A program made the position numbers and the translations under genes. A model generated the notes under the pieces. The model had not been told where the DNA came from and made no database searches. It worked only from the letters and a program-made list of their open reading frames with translations. 64,000 nucleotides of DNA from PALSA-610 sp038213435 (GTDB taxonomy: Bacteria > Actinomycetota > Acidimicrobiia > IMCC26256 > PALSA-610). The stretch lies in contig JBBQTI010000002.1 of the NCBI GenBank assembly GCA_038213435.1, forward strand, positions 1 to 64,000. Reading direction: 5' to 3'. Below, piece by piece: positions 35,453 to 43,662 of the stretch; the stretch's first letter is position 1; the number at the start of each line of letters is the position of its first letter.

Positions 35453-36161
35453 GGATGTACTCGCTGAGCGGGTAGTTGCGCATCGTCGCCGGGTCGTACA
35501 ACAGCTTCGTGCTGTCGAGCATGACGCGGATGTTCTCGCCGAGCTCCTCGTTCGACGACGCGCCGAAGAACGTGTGGAGGTTCGCGACGTGCTCGATGCT
35601 CGGCCACGCCTCCTCGACGATCGCCCGGTAGCGCGGCGCGCCCGGCGTCAGTGCCCGCGCCACCGCGTTGCGTACGTAGCGGGCGCGCGGCTGCATGTTC
35701 TCCGACATCGGCGACTGGTGGCCGTACCAGTGGCCGTAGAAGGTCTCGTCGTCGACGCCCGCGGGCTTGTCGAAGATCGTCAGCGTGATGATGCCCGGCG
35801 AACGCGTGCCGTCGGGCCAGTCGCGCGGCGGCGCGTGCTGGTTGCCGCCGTACTCGCAGAGCATCGACTCGGTGACGAGATAACCCGCGAGGCGAACGCC
35901 TGCCGCCCGGAGGAGCGCTTCGTAGGGCGCGCGGCCGTCGTGGGCGTCGAGCCAGATCGACACGCAGGCGCGCACCGGAAGCTCGTCGCCCGGTACAGGC
36001 ACCATCGACGGCATCTGGGCGTGCTCGTCGTCGAGATCGACCTGCAGCGCGTGGGGCTGCAACGCGAGGAGGCGCGGCGCGAGGTCGTCGAGGAAACGCA
36101 TGCGCAACGCCGCGGGATCGATCGACGGCCGTTCCCAGACGAGGTAGACGAGCTTCTCCAC
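35442..36161 (-). CDS. EthD-domain protein
   Basis: A 239-residue protein with two ferredoxin-like (dimeric alpha-beta barrel) halves: LVYLVWERPSIDPAALRMRF at the N-terminus and ITLTIFDKPAGVDDETFYGH near residue 135 with GHQSPMSENM. EthD-type proteins accompany degradation of ethers, terpenes or aromatics. GTG at 36161 has TAGCTT 7 nt upstream, a clean leaderless start that overrides the longer open frame up to 36239. Confidence 0.78.
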   Translation of the reverse strand: MEKLVYLVWERPSIDPAALRMRFLDDLAPRLLALQPHALQVDLDDEHAQMPSMVPVPGDELPVRACVSIWLDAHDGRAPYEALLRAAGVRLAGYLVTESMLCEYGGNQHAPPRDWPDGTRSPGIITLTIFDKPAGVDDETFYGHWYGHQSPMSENMQPRARYVRNAVARALTPGAPRYRAIVEEAWPSIEHVANLHTFFGASSNEELGENIRVMLDSTKLLYDPATMRNYPLSEYILKS

Positions 36162-36168
36162 CGCAGCG

Positions 36169-36216
36169 AAGCTAGCCCGCGAGCCGCTGGCGCTGTGATT
36201 AATGGCGGGCGACACT
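36169..36216. promoter_or_regulatory. Divergent -10 boxes for 36161 (-) and 36223 (+)
   Basis: TAGCTT on the minus strand (complement of 36169-36174) ends 7 nt from GTG 36161. GACACT on the plus strand (36211-36216) ends 6 nt from GTG 36223. No Shine-Dalgarno is seen for either gene. Confidence 0.5.
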
Positions 36217-36222
36217 GGCGGG

Positions 36223-37038
36223 GTGCAGTTCGCTGTCAACGTGCCGCCGCTTGCGGAAGCGGCTGCGCTGGTCGACCTCGCGGTCGCGGCCGAGCGCGCA
36301 GGTTGGGACGCGTTCTTCTTGTGGGATCACATCGTCATCGACCGCAAGGGTGTCGAGATCGTCGACCCGTGGGTGACGCTCGGTGCCGTCGCGGCGCGAA
36401 CGACGCGCATCCGGTTGGGCACGTGCGTGACACCTCTGGCCCGGCGCCGTCCGCAGAAGGTCGCGCGCGAGACGGTGACGCTCGACCGCCTGTCGGGCGG
36501 ACGACTCGTCCTCGGTGTGGGGCTGGGCCATCCCGACGACGAGTACACGACCTTCGGAGAGGAGGCCGATGCGCGCCTGGTTGCGGCGCGCCTCGACGAG
36601 GCGCTCGCGGTCGTCGTGGGTCTGTGGTCGGGTGAGCCCTTCGAACACGACGGGACCAACTTTCACGTCGAGCGCGTGCGATTCGTCCCGCCGCCGTTGC
36701 AACGACCGCGACCGCCGTTGTGGGTGGCCTGCATGCTGCCGTTCCGGGGCGCTCTCGCGCGCGCGGCGCGCTGGGATGGCGTCGTGCCCCTCAAGGTCGG
36801 CCCGCAGGGCATCGGATTCCTCGCACCCGACGACGTCGCTTCGATCGTGGCCGACGTGCGGGCGCGCCGCGGCTCGCTCGACGGCTTCGACGTGGTCGTC
36901 AATGCCGGTCCGCCTCCACATGCATCGGTCGCCGATTACGAGGCCGCCGGTGCCACCTGGTGGATGGCGTCGATGGGGGAGTTCCCGGGCTGGCTCGAAG
37001 AGCTGCGAAGCATCGTCGACGCCGGCCCGGGACGCTGA
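36223..37038 (+). CDS. LLM-class F420-dependent oxidoreductase
   Basis: A 271-residue luciferase-like barrel protein: FAVNVPPLAEAAALVDLAVA at the N-terminus, DAFFLWDHIVID, RIRLGTCVTPLARRRPQKVA and RLVLGVGLGHPDDEYTTFGE. These mark the F420/flavin-dependent TIGR03-type group. The GTG at 36223 is preferred over ATG 36202 because the fold begins there and a -10-like hexamer sits 6 nt upstream. Substrate unknown. Confidence 0.85.
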   Translation: MQFAVNVPPLAEAAALVDLAVAAERAGWDAFFLWDHIVIDRKGVEIVDPWVTLGAVAARTTRIRLGTCVTPLARRRPQKVARETVTLDRLSGGRLVLGVGLGHPDDEYTTFGEEADARLVAARLDEALAVVVGLWSGEPFEHDGTNFHVERVRFVPPPLQRPRPPLWVACMLPFRGALARAARWDGVVPLKVGPQGIGFLAPDDVASIVADVRARRGSLDGFDVVVNAGPPPHASVADYEAAGATWWMASMGEFPGWLEELRSIVDAGPGR

Positions 37039-37084
37039 ACTCGGCACATGCAGATGTTTCCCGCACTCAGTATGCGCGTTTCTG

Positions 37085-37108
37085 GGTGATAGCACCGGCG
37101 CTATCACC
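37085..37108. repeat. 9-bp-arm palindrome in a 236-bp intergenic region
   Basis: GGTGATAGC at 37085-37093 is perfectly complementary to GCTATCACC at 37100-37108 with a 6-nt centre (ACCGGC). It lies between two convergent genes (ends at 37038 and 37275). No T-tract follows. It could be a factor-independent terminator without U-tract or a protein-binding site. The rest of 37039-37274 shows no gene. Confidence 0.7.
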
Positions 37109-37274
37109 GCTGCTAGCGCGGGTGCTGGCCAGTGCGGGGTCAACCAAGGTTTGCCCTGTTGCCGTTTTTTGCGTACCGCTCCGGGCCGAACTGACCCAAA
37201 GGTCCTCCGTTGACACTGTGCAGTGATGACGAGCGACGAATCGGCGCGGCACGGAGACCCGGTGCGCGTTGGTG

Positions 37275-38621
37275 CTATTGCGCGATGAGGTCGCGCACCT
37301 CGGACGAGGCCGGTACCTCGCCCCTCGTTGCGTATGCCTCGGCCCGCTCCGGGATGCGGTCGGGCTCGTAGAGGTAGTTGGCCATGACGCCGAAGGAGCG
37401 AGCCCGGCCGGTGGGTGAGGGATCGGCCATCCAGTTGACCCGCTCGACGGTCGCGCCGTTGGCGAGGTGGAAGTTCGCGACCGGGTCGGACGCGCGGCCC
37501 TGCGGCGCGGCCGTGAGGTAGCGGGCACACAGGGCGAGCAACGCCGGCCGGATGGCCTCGTCGACGTCCCACTCGGCGTCGGAGAGGCGCGCCAGCACGC
37601 GCACGGGCTCGGCCGGCAACAGCTCGCGTTCCCGGGTCCGCACGCCTGCGCCGTCGGCCGCGAGCGCGTGTTCGACCCACGTGCGAAAGCTCGGGATCGG
37701 TGACAGCGTGACGAACCGGCGCAGCTGCGGCAGATCGAGACGGAGCGCCTCGACGACCTGCTTGATGAGGGCCGTGCCGAGGTTGACGCCGGCAAGCCCG
37801 GGCTGACAGTTGGAGATCGAGTAGAAGACCGCCGTGTCGGCGCGTTCGAGATCGAGCTCGGGCGCCCGCGCGTCGAGCAGCGGCGGGAGCTCGGTGGCCA
37901 TGCCGATGGTGAGCGCGATCTCGACGAAAATGAGCGGCTCGTTGGGCATCGCGGGGTGGAAGAACGCGTAGCACCGCCGATCGGAGTCGAGCCGGTTCTT
38001 CAAGTCGTCCCACGAGCTGATCGCGTGCACCGCCTCGTACGCGATCAGTTTCTCGAGGAGCGCCGCCGGTGCGTCCCAGGTGATGCGGCGCAATGTGAGC
38101 AGGCCAACGTCGAACATCGTGGCGAGCTGCAACTTGAGCTCGCCGTCGAGATCAGCGAGCTCAGCGAGCTCGGCGTCGGCGCCCGCGATCCGCAACACGT
38201 CAGCGCGCAGGTCGACGAGGAACTTCACCCCACCTTCGAGTCCGGTCAGGAGTCGCAGCAGTCGATCCGCCGGCGGCGTCAAGGCCGTGCGGAGGCGTCG
38301 TTCGGCACCTCGGCGATCGTCGCTGTGCTTCAGCGCATCGATCGCGTCGTCGACGGCCGGAGTGTTCGTCCAGAAGTCACGCGCGAGGATGAGCATGAAG
38401 TTGCGGCGGCCGTCGTCGGACAATGCGAGGTACGCGTCGGCGACCGCAGCCGCCTCGGCCCTCTGCGTCATCGTGTCGTGCAGCAGGAGCAGATCGGTTA
38501 TGACTTCGCGCAGGCGTGACGCGTCGCGCTCGGGGAGGCCCGGCGCGAGGTCGAGCGGGGGTCGTCGGGACGCGCCACGAAGTCCACGTCGGCGCAGCCG
38601 ATCGAAGAACCGGCGTGACAC
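37275..38621 (-). CDS. Malonyl-CoA decarboxylase
   Basis: A 448-residue malonyl-CoA decarboxylase, converting malonyl-CoA to acetyl-CoA and CO2. The N-terminal helical domain (residues 1 to about 130) is followed by the GNAT-like catalytic domain with IFVEIALTIGMATELPPLLD, TLSPIPSFRTWV (catalytic Ser) and ANFHLANGATVERVNWMAD (catalytic His). Either GTG 38621 or GTG 38624 is the start. It follows the deacylase gene by about 11-14 bp, so they are likely one operon. The open frame extends far upstream over the deacylase but that part is antisense-like noise. Confidence 0.9.
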   Translation of the reverse strand: MSRRFFDRLRRRGLRGASRRPPLDLAPGLPERDASRLREVITDLLLLHDTMTQRAEAAAVADAYLALSDDGRRNFMLILARDFWTNTPAVDDAIDALKHSDDRRGAERRLRTALTPPADRLLRLLTGLEGGVKFLVDLRADVLRIAGADAELAELADLDGELKLQLATMFDVGLLTLRRITWDAPAALLEKLIAYEAVHAISSWDDLKNRLDSDRRCYAFFHPAMPNEPLIFVEIALTIGMATELPPLLDARAPELDLERADTAVFYSISNCQPGLAGVNLGTALIKQVVEALRLDLPQLRRFVTLSPIPSFRTWVEHALAADGAGVRTRERELLPAEPVRVLARLSDAEWDVDEAIRPALLALCARYLTAAPQGRASDPVANFHLANGATVERVNWMADPSPTGRARSFGVMANYLYEPDRIPERAEAYATRGEVPASSEVRDLIAQ

Positions 38622-38635
38622 CACGGGCCGGCCGC

Positions 38636-40375
38636 TCAGGCGCGCGCGCCGGGTACGACGCCGCCGCCCGGGACGGTCACCGTCTCCGTGTCGCGCCCTG
38701 AGCGCAGCAACCTCCCCGGCCGCGCGTCGGTGAACTCGCCGTGGTCGACGATCTCGGTGCCGTTCACGAGTACGTGGTCGATGCCGTTCGCGCCGCCGTA
38801 GAGACGGGGCGCACCGGTCGGCAGGTCGAACCGCATCCGCACGTCTTGCGCGCCCACGGTCTCGGGATCGATCACCACCACGTCGGCGTGCCATCCCGGC
38901 TCGAGCCGGCCGCGCCCGGTCAGGCCGTAGAGCCGGGCCGGCACATCGGTCAGGAGGTTGACGGCCTCCTCGATCGGCATCAGGCGCCGTTCGCGCACCG
39001 GTCCGCCGAGCAGCACGGTCGCGTAGTTGAAGCTCGCGAGGAAGTCGAGGTGCGCGCCGGCGTCGCTCGCGCCGATGACCGCCCGGCTGTCGCGCCACAC
39101 CTTCATCCGTACCTGCCACGTCTCGTCGTCGTCGGGCCGGCTCGGGAAGCCGAAGCCGGTCATCAGGTCGTCGGCGACGGCGATGTCGCACAGCGCATCG
39201 AACTCGTCGACGCCGCGTGCCTTGGCGATCTCGGCGACCGACCTGCTTTCCCATTGCTTGTTCTCGGGTGCAAAGGTTTCGTTGATCACGTAGATGGCCC
39301 AGTTCGAGACCTTGAACCCGGTCGTCGGCTGGAGCGCGGCCTCGCGCAGCACGTTGCGCCCTTCGGGCGATGCGAGCATTGCTCTCTTCTCGCCGTGAGG
39401 AAGCGCCATCGGCTTCTCCCAGCCCGGGATGCTGTCGAGGAGGAAGCCGCTGTCGAAGCAGAGTCGCGGTAACGGCGCGAACGGCACGGTCAGCGCGATC
39501 ACGCGCGCGCCATGCTCCCTCGCATAGTCGGACGCGGCGAGGTTGTGGTCGGTGATCGACTCGCTCCCCTTGCCGACGAAAAGCACGTTCCAGTTGATCG
39601 GGCGATTCGCGGCGAGCGACATTCGCGTGAGCAGCTGGGGCGCGAAATCCTCGAACAGGCCGACGCACGGTATGAACTCGAGAGTGGTGCCCGGGTGGTC
39701 CCGGACGACGCCGCAGAGTGCCAGGATCTCCTCTTCGCTCGCGTGGCGCGAGGGCACCATGTCGCCGGCGGCGTCGTTGTGAGTCCGGGCCCAGCTCGAC
39801 GAGAACCCGAGCCCGCCCGCGGCCAGGCTCGCGTCGAGCAGCGTGCGCATCGCGTCGATGTCGGCGGCCGTCGCCTCGCCCTTTGTCGCGCGATCGCCCA
39901 TCGCAACCCGGCGAATCGTCGAGTGACCGACGAGGAACCCGGCGTTCGGCGCGAGCGTGCCGTCGATGCGGTCGAGATATTCGCCGAAGCTCCGCCAGTC
40001 CCACGGCACTCCCTCGGCCAGCGCAGCGAGCGGCATGCCCTCGACCCGGGCGAGCATGCGCATCAGGTAGTCCCCGTCGTCGGGACCGAGCGGTGCGATC
40101 GTGAAGCCGCAATTCCCGCCGATGACGGTCGTCACGCCGTGCAGCGGGGACGGCGACAAGGTCGTGTCCCAGAACACTTGGGCGTCGTAATGCGTATGGA
40201 TGTCGACGAAGCCGGGTGCGACGACCTTGCCCTCGGCGTCGATCGTGCGCGTCGCCTTCTCGTCGATCTCGCCGATCGTCGTGATCCGGCCGTTGCTGAT
40301 TCCGACGTCGGCGATCCGACCGGGCGAACCCGTACCGTCGACGACGGCTCCACCGCGGATGATCATGTCGAGCAT
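38636..40375 (-). CDS. N-acyl-D-amino-acid deacylase family amidohydrolase
   Basis: A 579-residue metal-dependent amidohydrolase of the D-aminoacylase type: PGFVDIHTHYDAQVFWD near residue 58 supplies metal ligands, GGNCGFTIAP follows, VGHSTIR holds a further His, and GASDAGAHLDFLASFNYATV near residue 460 has the conserved Asp. It probably hydrolyses N-acyl-D-amino acids or a related ring amide. AATAGT lies 6 nt upstream of the ATG at 40375, and the divergent SDR begins 23 bp away. Confidence 0.87.
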   Translation of the reverse strand: MLDMIIRGGAVVDGTGSPGRIADVGISNGRITTIGEIDEKATRTIDAEGKVVAPGFVDIHTHYDAQVFWDTTLSPSPLHGVTTVIGGNCGFTIAPLGPDDGDYLMRMLARVEGMPLAALAEGVPWDWRSFGEYLDRIDGTLAPNAGFLVGHSTIRRVAMGDRATKGEATAADIDAMRTLLDASLAAGGLGFSSSWARTHNDAAGDMVPSRHASEEEILALCGVVRDHPGTTLEFIPCVGLFEDFAPQLLTRMSLAANRPINWNVLFVGKGSESITDHNLAASDYAREHGARVIALTVPFAPLPRLCFDSGFLLDSIPGWEKPMALPHGEKRAMLASPEGRNVLREAALQPTTGFKVSNWAIYVINETFAPENKQWESRSVAEIAKARGVDEFDALCDIAVADDLMTGFGFPSRPDDDETWQVRMKVWRDSRAVIGASDAGAHLDFLASFNYATVLLGGPVRERRLMPIEEAVNLLTDVPARLYGLTGRGRLEPGWHADVVVIDPETVGAQDVRMRFDLPTGAPRLYGGANGIDHVLVNGTEIVDHGEFTDARPGRLLRSGRDTETVTVPGGGVVPGARA

Positions 40376-40381
40376 GACCCC

Positions 40382-40389
40382 ACTATTGT
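40382..40389. promoter_or_regulatory. Overlapping divergent -10 boxes for 40375 (-) and 40399 (+)
   Basis: The sequence ACTATTGT contains AATAGT on the minus strand (complement of 40382-40387, 6 nt from ATG 40375) and TATTGT on the plus strand (40384-40389, 9 nt from ATG 40399). Only 23 bp separate the start codons. Confidence 0.5.
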
Positions 40390-40398
40390 CCAGCAGCC

Positions 40399-41184
40399 AT
40401 GCGTGACGCACTTGCCGGACGGGTTGCGCTCGTCACCGGTGCGTCCCGCGGGATCGGCGCCGCCATCGCGCGCCGATTCGCGGCCGAGGGGGGCCGGGTT
40501 GCGATCGTCGCCCGGAGCCTCGAACCGGGGTCCGGCGGGCATCTCGCGGGGTCGTTGCGGGAGACGACCGATGCCATTGCCGCCACCGGGGGAGTGGCCG
40601 TACCGATCGTCGCCGATCTCTCCGACGCGAGGTGCGACCGGACTGCGATCGTGATGCGAGCGACCGAGGCGCTCGGCCCAGTCGACGTGCTCGTCAACAA
40701 CGCGGCCGCCTGCTTCTACTTGAGCATCGACGAGACGTCGGAGCGCCGCTTGCGCGTCGCGTACGAGGTCAACGTCATCACGCCCTTTCTGCTGACGAAG
40801 GCCGTCGTGCCCGGAATGCGCGACCGAGGTGCCGGATGGATCGTCAACATCACCAGCGCCATCGTCGACACCGATCACCTCGACAGCCCGCAACAGGCGC
40901 GATCGTCGACGTACGCGCCGAGCAAGGCGGCGCTCGACCGGCTCACGATCTCGTTCTCCTCCGAGTTGCGGGCGACTGGTATCGCGGTGAACGCGCTCGC
41001 GCCGGAGCGCGCCGTCGCGACCGAGGGTGCGACCGCGATGATGGATCTGCCCCCGGAGTTGTGCGAGCCCGTCGAGACGATGGCCGAGGCCGCCCTTCTG
41101 CTCGCGACGTGTGATCCCGAGCAGGAAAACGGCCTCGTCCTGCGGTCCGGACCGTACCTGCGGGCGCGGGGGTTGGTGTCGTGA
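40399..41184 (+). CDS. Short-chain dehydrogenase/reductase
   Basis: A 261-residue SDR: VTGASRGIGAAIARRF near residue 13, AIVARS after the second strand (NADP-type), VNNAAACFYLS, catalytic ITSAIVDTDH and YAPSKAALDRL. Expected to interconvert alcohol and ketone. The next SDR starts inside its stop codon region (GTG at 41181), so both are translated together. Confidence 0.88.
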   Translation: MRDALAGRVALVTGASRGIGAAIARRFAAEGGRVAIVARSLEPGSGGHLAGSLRETTDAIAATGGVAVPIVADLSDARCDRTAIVMRATEALGPVDVLVNNAAACFYLSIDETSERRLRVAYEVNVITPFLLTKAVVPGMRDRGAGWIVNITSAIVDTDHLDSPQQARSSTYAPSKAALDRLTISFSSELRATGIAVNALAPERAVATEGATAMMDLPPELCEPVETMAEAALLLATCDPEQENGLVLRSGPYLRARGLVS

Positions 41185-41918
41185 CCGTCGCCTTGGTCAC
41201 CGGCGGCGGAAGTGGGATCGGCCAGGCGACCGCGCGCCTGCTCGCGGCGCGTGGCGTCCAAGTCGTGGTCGCCGACCTGGACGAGGTCGCGGCGCAGTCG
41301 ATTGCGACCGATGTCGGTCCCGCAGCCGCGGCCATCGCAGTCGACGTCGCAGATGCCGCATCGGTCGAGGCGATGGTCGCCTTCACCGTCGAGCGTTTCG
41401 GTGGTCTCGACTGGGCGTGCAACATCGCCGGTATCGCCCCGCAGCCGAAGCCGTTCGTCGAGCACTCCTACGACGACTGGCGGCGTACCATCGATGTGAA
41501 TCTGAGCGGCGTGTTCTTCTGCATGCAGCACGAGCTTCGGCGAATGCTGGAGCAGGGACGCGGAGGCGCCATCGTGAACATGTCGTCCGGCGCCGGGGTG
41601 GTGCCTGCTCCCGGTCAACCGCAGTACACCGCGGCCAAGCACGGTGTGCTCGGGCTCACGAAGCAGGCTGCGCAGGAGTACGCGGCCGTGGGGATACGGG
41701 TCAACGCGGTGTTGCCCGGGCAGACCGAGACCGGTCCGATGCGTGCGTACCTCGACGCGCTACCCGACGGCGGAGAGAAGATGATGCGGCGGCTCCCGAT
41801 GAAGCGCATGGCGAGGCCGCTCGAGATCGCCCAAGCGGTCGTCTGGTTGTGCTCCGACGAAGCGAGCTATGTCAACGGCGACTCCCTCGTGGTCGACGGA
41901 GGACTCATCACGCGGTGA
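41181..41918 (+). CDS. Short-chain dehydrogenase/reductase
   Basis: A 245-residue SDR: VTGGGSGIGQATARLLAARG near residue 6, VVADLDE (Asp favouring NAD), NIAGIAPQPKP in place of NNAG, MSSGAGVVPAPGQPQYTAAKHG with catalytic Ser and YxxxK, and SYVNGDSLVVDGGLITR at the end. FabG/cyclopentanol-dehydrogenase-like. GTG start overlaps the preceding SDR stop by 4 bp; the two could act on successive steps of one pathway. Confidence 0.9.
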   Translation: MTVALVTGGGSGIGQATARLLAARGVQVVVADLDEVAAQSIATDVGPAAAAIAVDVADAASVEAMVAFTVERFGGLDWACNIAGIAPQPKPFVEHSYDDWRRTIDVNLSGVFFCMQHELRRMLEQGRGGAIVNMSSGAGVVPAPGQPQYTAAKHGVLGLTKQAAQEYAAVGIRVNAVLPGQTETGPMRAYLDALPDGGEKMMRRLPMKRMARPLEIAQAVVWLCSDEASYVNGDSLVVDGGLITR

Positions 41919-41930
41919 CACACTGGTGGC

Positions 41931-42347
41931 ATGGAACTCAGCGGAGCAGTCGAATTCGCGCGCGCAAACCGCAAGTCGGTCTTGACCACCATCCGTGGCA
42001 ACGGACGCCCGCAGCTGTCGAACGTGATGCACCACGTCTTCGACGACGGGCTGATCCGCATCTCGATCACCGCCGATCGAGCCAAGTACCGCAACCTCTT
42101 ACGCGAGCCCTGGGCGGCGCTGCACGTGACCCGCGACGACTTCTTCGCGTACGTGGTGCTCGAGGGCGACGTCGAGCTGACGCCGGTCGCGACCCGGGCC
42201 GACGACGCGACGGTGGACGAGCTCGTCGAGTACTACCGTGCGCTGCAGGGCGAACACCAGGACTGGAACGCGTACCGCGCGGCGATGGTCGCCGACCGTC
42301 GCGTGGTCGTGAGGATCAGGCCCACCCGGGCGTACGGAATGCTTTAG
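41931..42347 (+). CDS. PPOX-class F420-dependent flavoprotein
   Basis: A 138-residue split-barrel protein of the TIGR03618-type F420/FMN family: KSVLTTIRGNGRPQLSNVMH near residue 15, ISITADRAKYRNLLREPWA, and YVVLEGDVELTP. Such proteins reduce quinones or biliverdin-like substrates with F420H2. CACACT ends 6 nt upstream of the ATG. It follows the SDR pair by 12 bp. Confidence 0.87.
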   Translation: MELSGAVEFARANRKSVLTTIRGNGRPQLSNVMHHVFDDGLIRISITADRAKYRNLLREPWAALHVTRDDFFAYVVLEGDVELTPVATRADDATVDELVEYYRALQGEHQDWNAYRAAMVADRRVVVRIRPTRAYGML

Positions 42348-42382
42348 AACGACGTTGTTCGCCCGGCACTAACTTGTCCGCG

Positions 42383-42439
42383 ATGCGCGCGGTGCGAATC
42401 TTCTTCGTCGACAGCGGCGGCGGAACTGTCGGAGACTGA
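42383..42439 (+). CDS. Possible leaderless leader peptide (18 aa)
   Basis: A mini-ORF MRAVRIFFVDSGGGTVGD ends 5 bp before the next gene. TAACTT (42370-42375) ends 7 nt before its ATG, the same leaderless arrangement as annotated genes here, so transcription should begin at this ATG. It could couple translation to the downstream transporter. Confidence 0.4.
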   Translation: MRAVRIFFVDSGGGTVGD

Positions 42440-42444
42440 GCCCC

Positions 42445-43344
42445 GTGACTTCCCGGGTCGCCATCGCCACCGCGCTCTCGCTCGCGACCGCGCTGTTCTA
42501 CGCGATCAGCAATGTGCTCGAGCTGCTCGAGGCGGAGAAGGTGCCCGACGAGTACGCGATGCGACCGACATTGTTGCTGCGACTGGTCAAGCGCCCGAGG
42601 TGGTTGCTCGGCCTCCTCTCCGACTTCGGCGGATACGTGTGTCATGCCGCGGCACTTGGGCTGGCGACGGTCGTGTTCGTCGAGCCGATCCTGGCCACCG
42701 GGATCCTGATGTCGATGTTCATCGGCTCCGCGTTCGTGCACCGTCCGGTGCTGCGCGCCGACTGGATCGCCGCGGGCGTCCTGTCGGGCGGTCTCGCGCT
42801 CTTCTTGTACGAGGTGTCACCGACGGGCGGTCGCCAGATCGCGCGGACGCGAGAGTGGCTCATCGCCGGACCGAGCGCGATCGCGGCGATCGCGTTGTGC
42901 ATGGTCTTCGGCCACGCGACCCGAGGGCGTCCGCGCGCGGCGTTCCTCGGCGTCGCCGCCGGTATCTCGTTCGGCGTCTCCGCGCTCCTGACCAAGGCCC
43001 TCGTCCATTATCTGGGAGATGGCATCTTCGACTGGGTGCCGCATTGGGAGCCGTACGCGCTCGCGGTGTCGGCGATCGGCGGGGTGATCGTCGCGCAGAG
43101 CGCGTTGCAGACGGGCGCGCTCGGCCCCGCGGTCGGCGCAATCGAGGCGATGAGCGTCATCTCCGGTTCGCTGTTCGGGCTCTTCCTCCTCAACGAGCGC
43201 GTCGGCGCGCACACCGCCTTCGAGGTCTTCGCATTAGTAGTCTCGATCGCCGCGATCTTGGGGGGAATCGCCCGGCTCTCGCAGGCGGAAGAGCGCTTGA
43301 TCGGCGGTGCCTCGAGTCCGCTGCCACTTCCGCCCAATGCGTAG
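42445..43344 (+). CDS. EamA/DMT-type multi-spanning membrane protein
   Basis: A 299-residue integral membrane protein with about nine hydrophobic segments in the drug/metabolite-transporter arrangement (two repeated halves; YEVSPTG loop in the middle and a second half starting IAGPSAIAAIALCMVFGHAT). No substrate motif recognised. It resembles the NIPA/EamA group. GTG start 5 bp after the mini-ORF stop, so it probably depends on translational coupling, as no strong Shine-Dalgarno is evident. Confidence 0.75.
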   Translation: MTSRVAIATALSLATALFYAISNVLELLEAEKVPDEYAMRPTLLLRLVKRPRWLLGLLSDFGGYVCHAAALGLATVVFVEPILATGILMSMFIGSAFVHRPVLRADWIAAGVLSGGLALFLYEVSPTGGRQIARTREWLIAGPSAIAAIALCMVFGHATRGRPRAAFLGVAAGISFGVSALLTKALVHYLGDGIFDWVPHWEPYALAVSAIGGVIVAQSALQTGALGPAVGAIEAMSVISGSLFGLFLLNERVGAHTAFEVFALVVSIAAILGGIARLSQAEERLIGGASSPLPLPPNA

Positions 43345-43370
43345 TCGCGCGCCGGCGAGTCGCGCACCGC

Positions 43371-43415
43371 GCTGTCAAGTCCGGCGCTGTCAAGTCCGGC
43401 GCTGTCAAGTCCGGC
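43371..43415. repeat. Three perfect 15-bp tandem repeats
   Basis: GCTGTCAAGTCCGGC occurs three times head to tail (43371-43385, 43386-43400, 43401-43415). The third copy contains the last codons and stop (TCA on this strand) of the convergent small membrane gene, so copy number does not change that protein but sets its 3' region. Confidence 0.95.
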
Positions 43416-43641
43416 GCAGGCACCAGCGCGCCCAGAGCAGGCCGAACGACGTGACCGCGAACTGACCGAGCCCGTAAAGAGGGCTCTGCACGATCGCGTA
43501 GGTCACGATGGAGACCGTCGCCGCGATCGAGTACACGACGGCGAGAGTGACACGCCCCCGGTGTGTGAGCAGCAAGGCGCGTGCGCGATCGGTCACGTCG
43601 CATCGCAGGAATCCGGATCCGAGGTCGAGATCGTTGGCCAT
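43405..43641 (-). CDS. Small two-helix membrane protein
   Basis: A 78-residue protein: charged cytoplasmic N-terminus (MANDLDLGSGFLRCDVTDRA), then two hydrophobic helices (TLAVVYSIAATVSIVTYAIV and LGQFAVTSFGLLWARWC). No family recognised. Starts only 21 bp from the divergent P450 gene. Confidence 0.6.
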   Translation of the reverse strand: MANDLDLGSGFLRCDVTDRARALLLTHRGRVTLAVVYSIAATVSIVTYAIVQSPLYGLGQFAVTSFGLLWARWCLRRT

Positions 43642-43650
43642 GCCTTTGAT

Positions 43651-43656
43651 TAGCCT
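43651..43656 (+). promoter_or_regulatory. -10 box of the P450 gene (leaderless)
   Basis: TAGCCT ends 6 nt upstream of GTG 43663, with no Shine-Dalgarno. The adjoining GATTA (43648-43652) gives TAATC on the other strand, 6 nt from the divergent ATG at 43641, so the two promoters probably overlap. Confidence 0.5.
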
Positions 43657-43662
43657 CTCGGA

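Noticed and set aside
38625..40112. Giant 945-residue frame containing malonyl-CoA decarboxylase
   Set aside because: The first half overlaps the well-supported deacylase in another frame and has the Arg-rich composition of a shadow frame.
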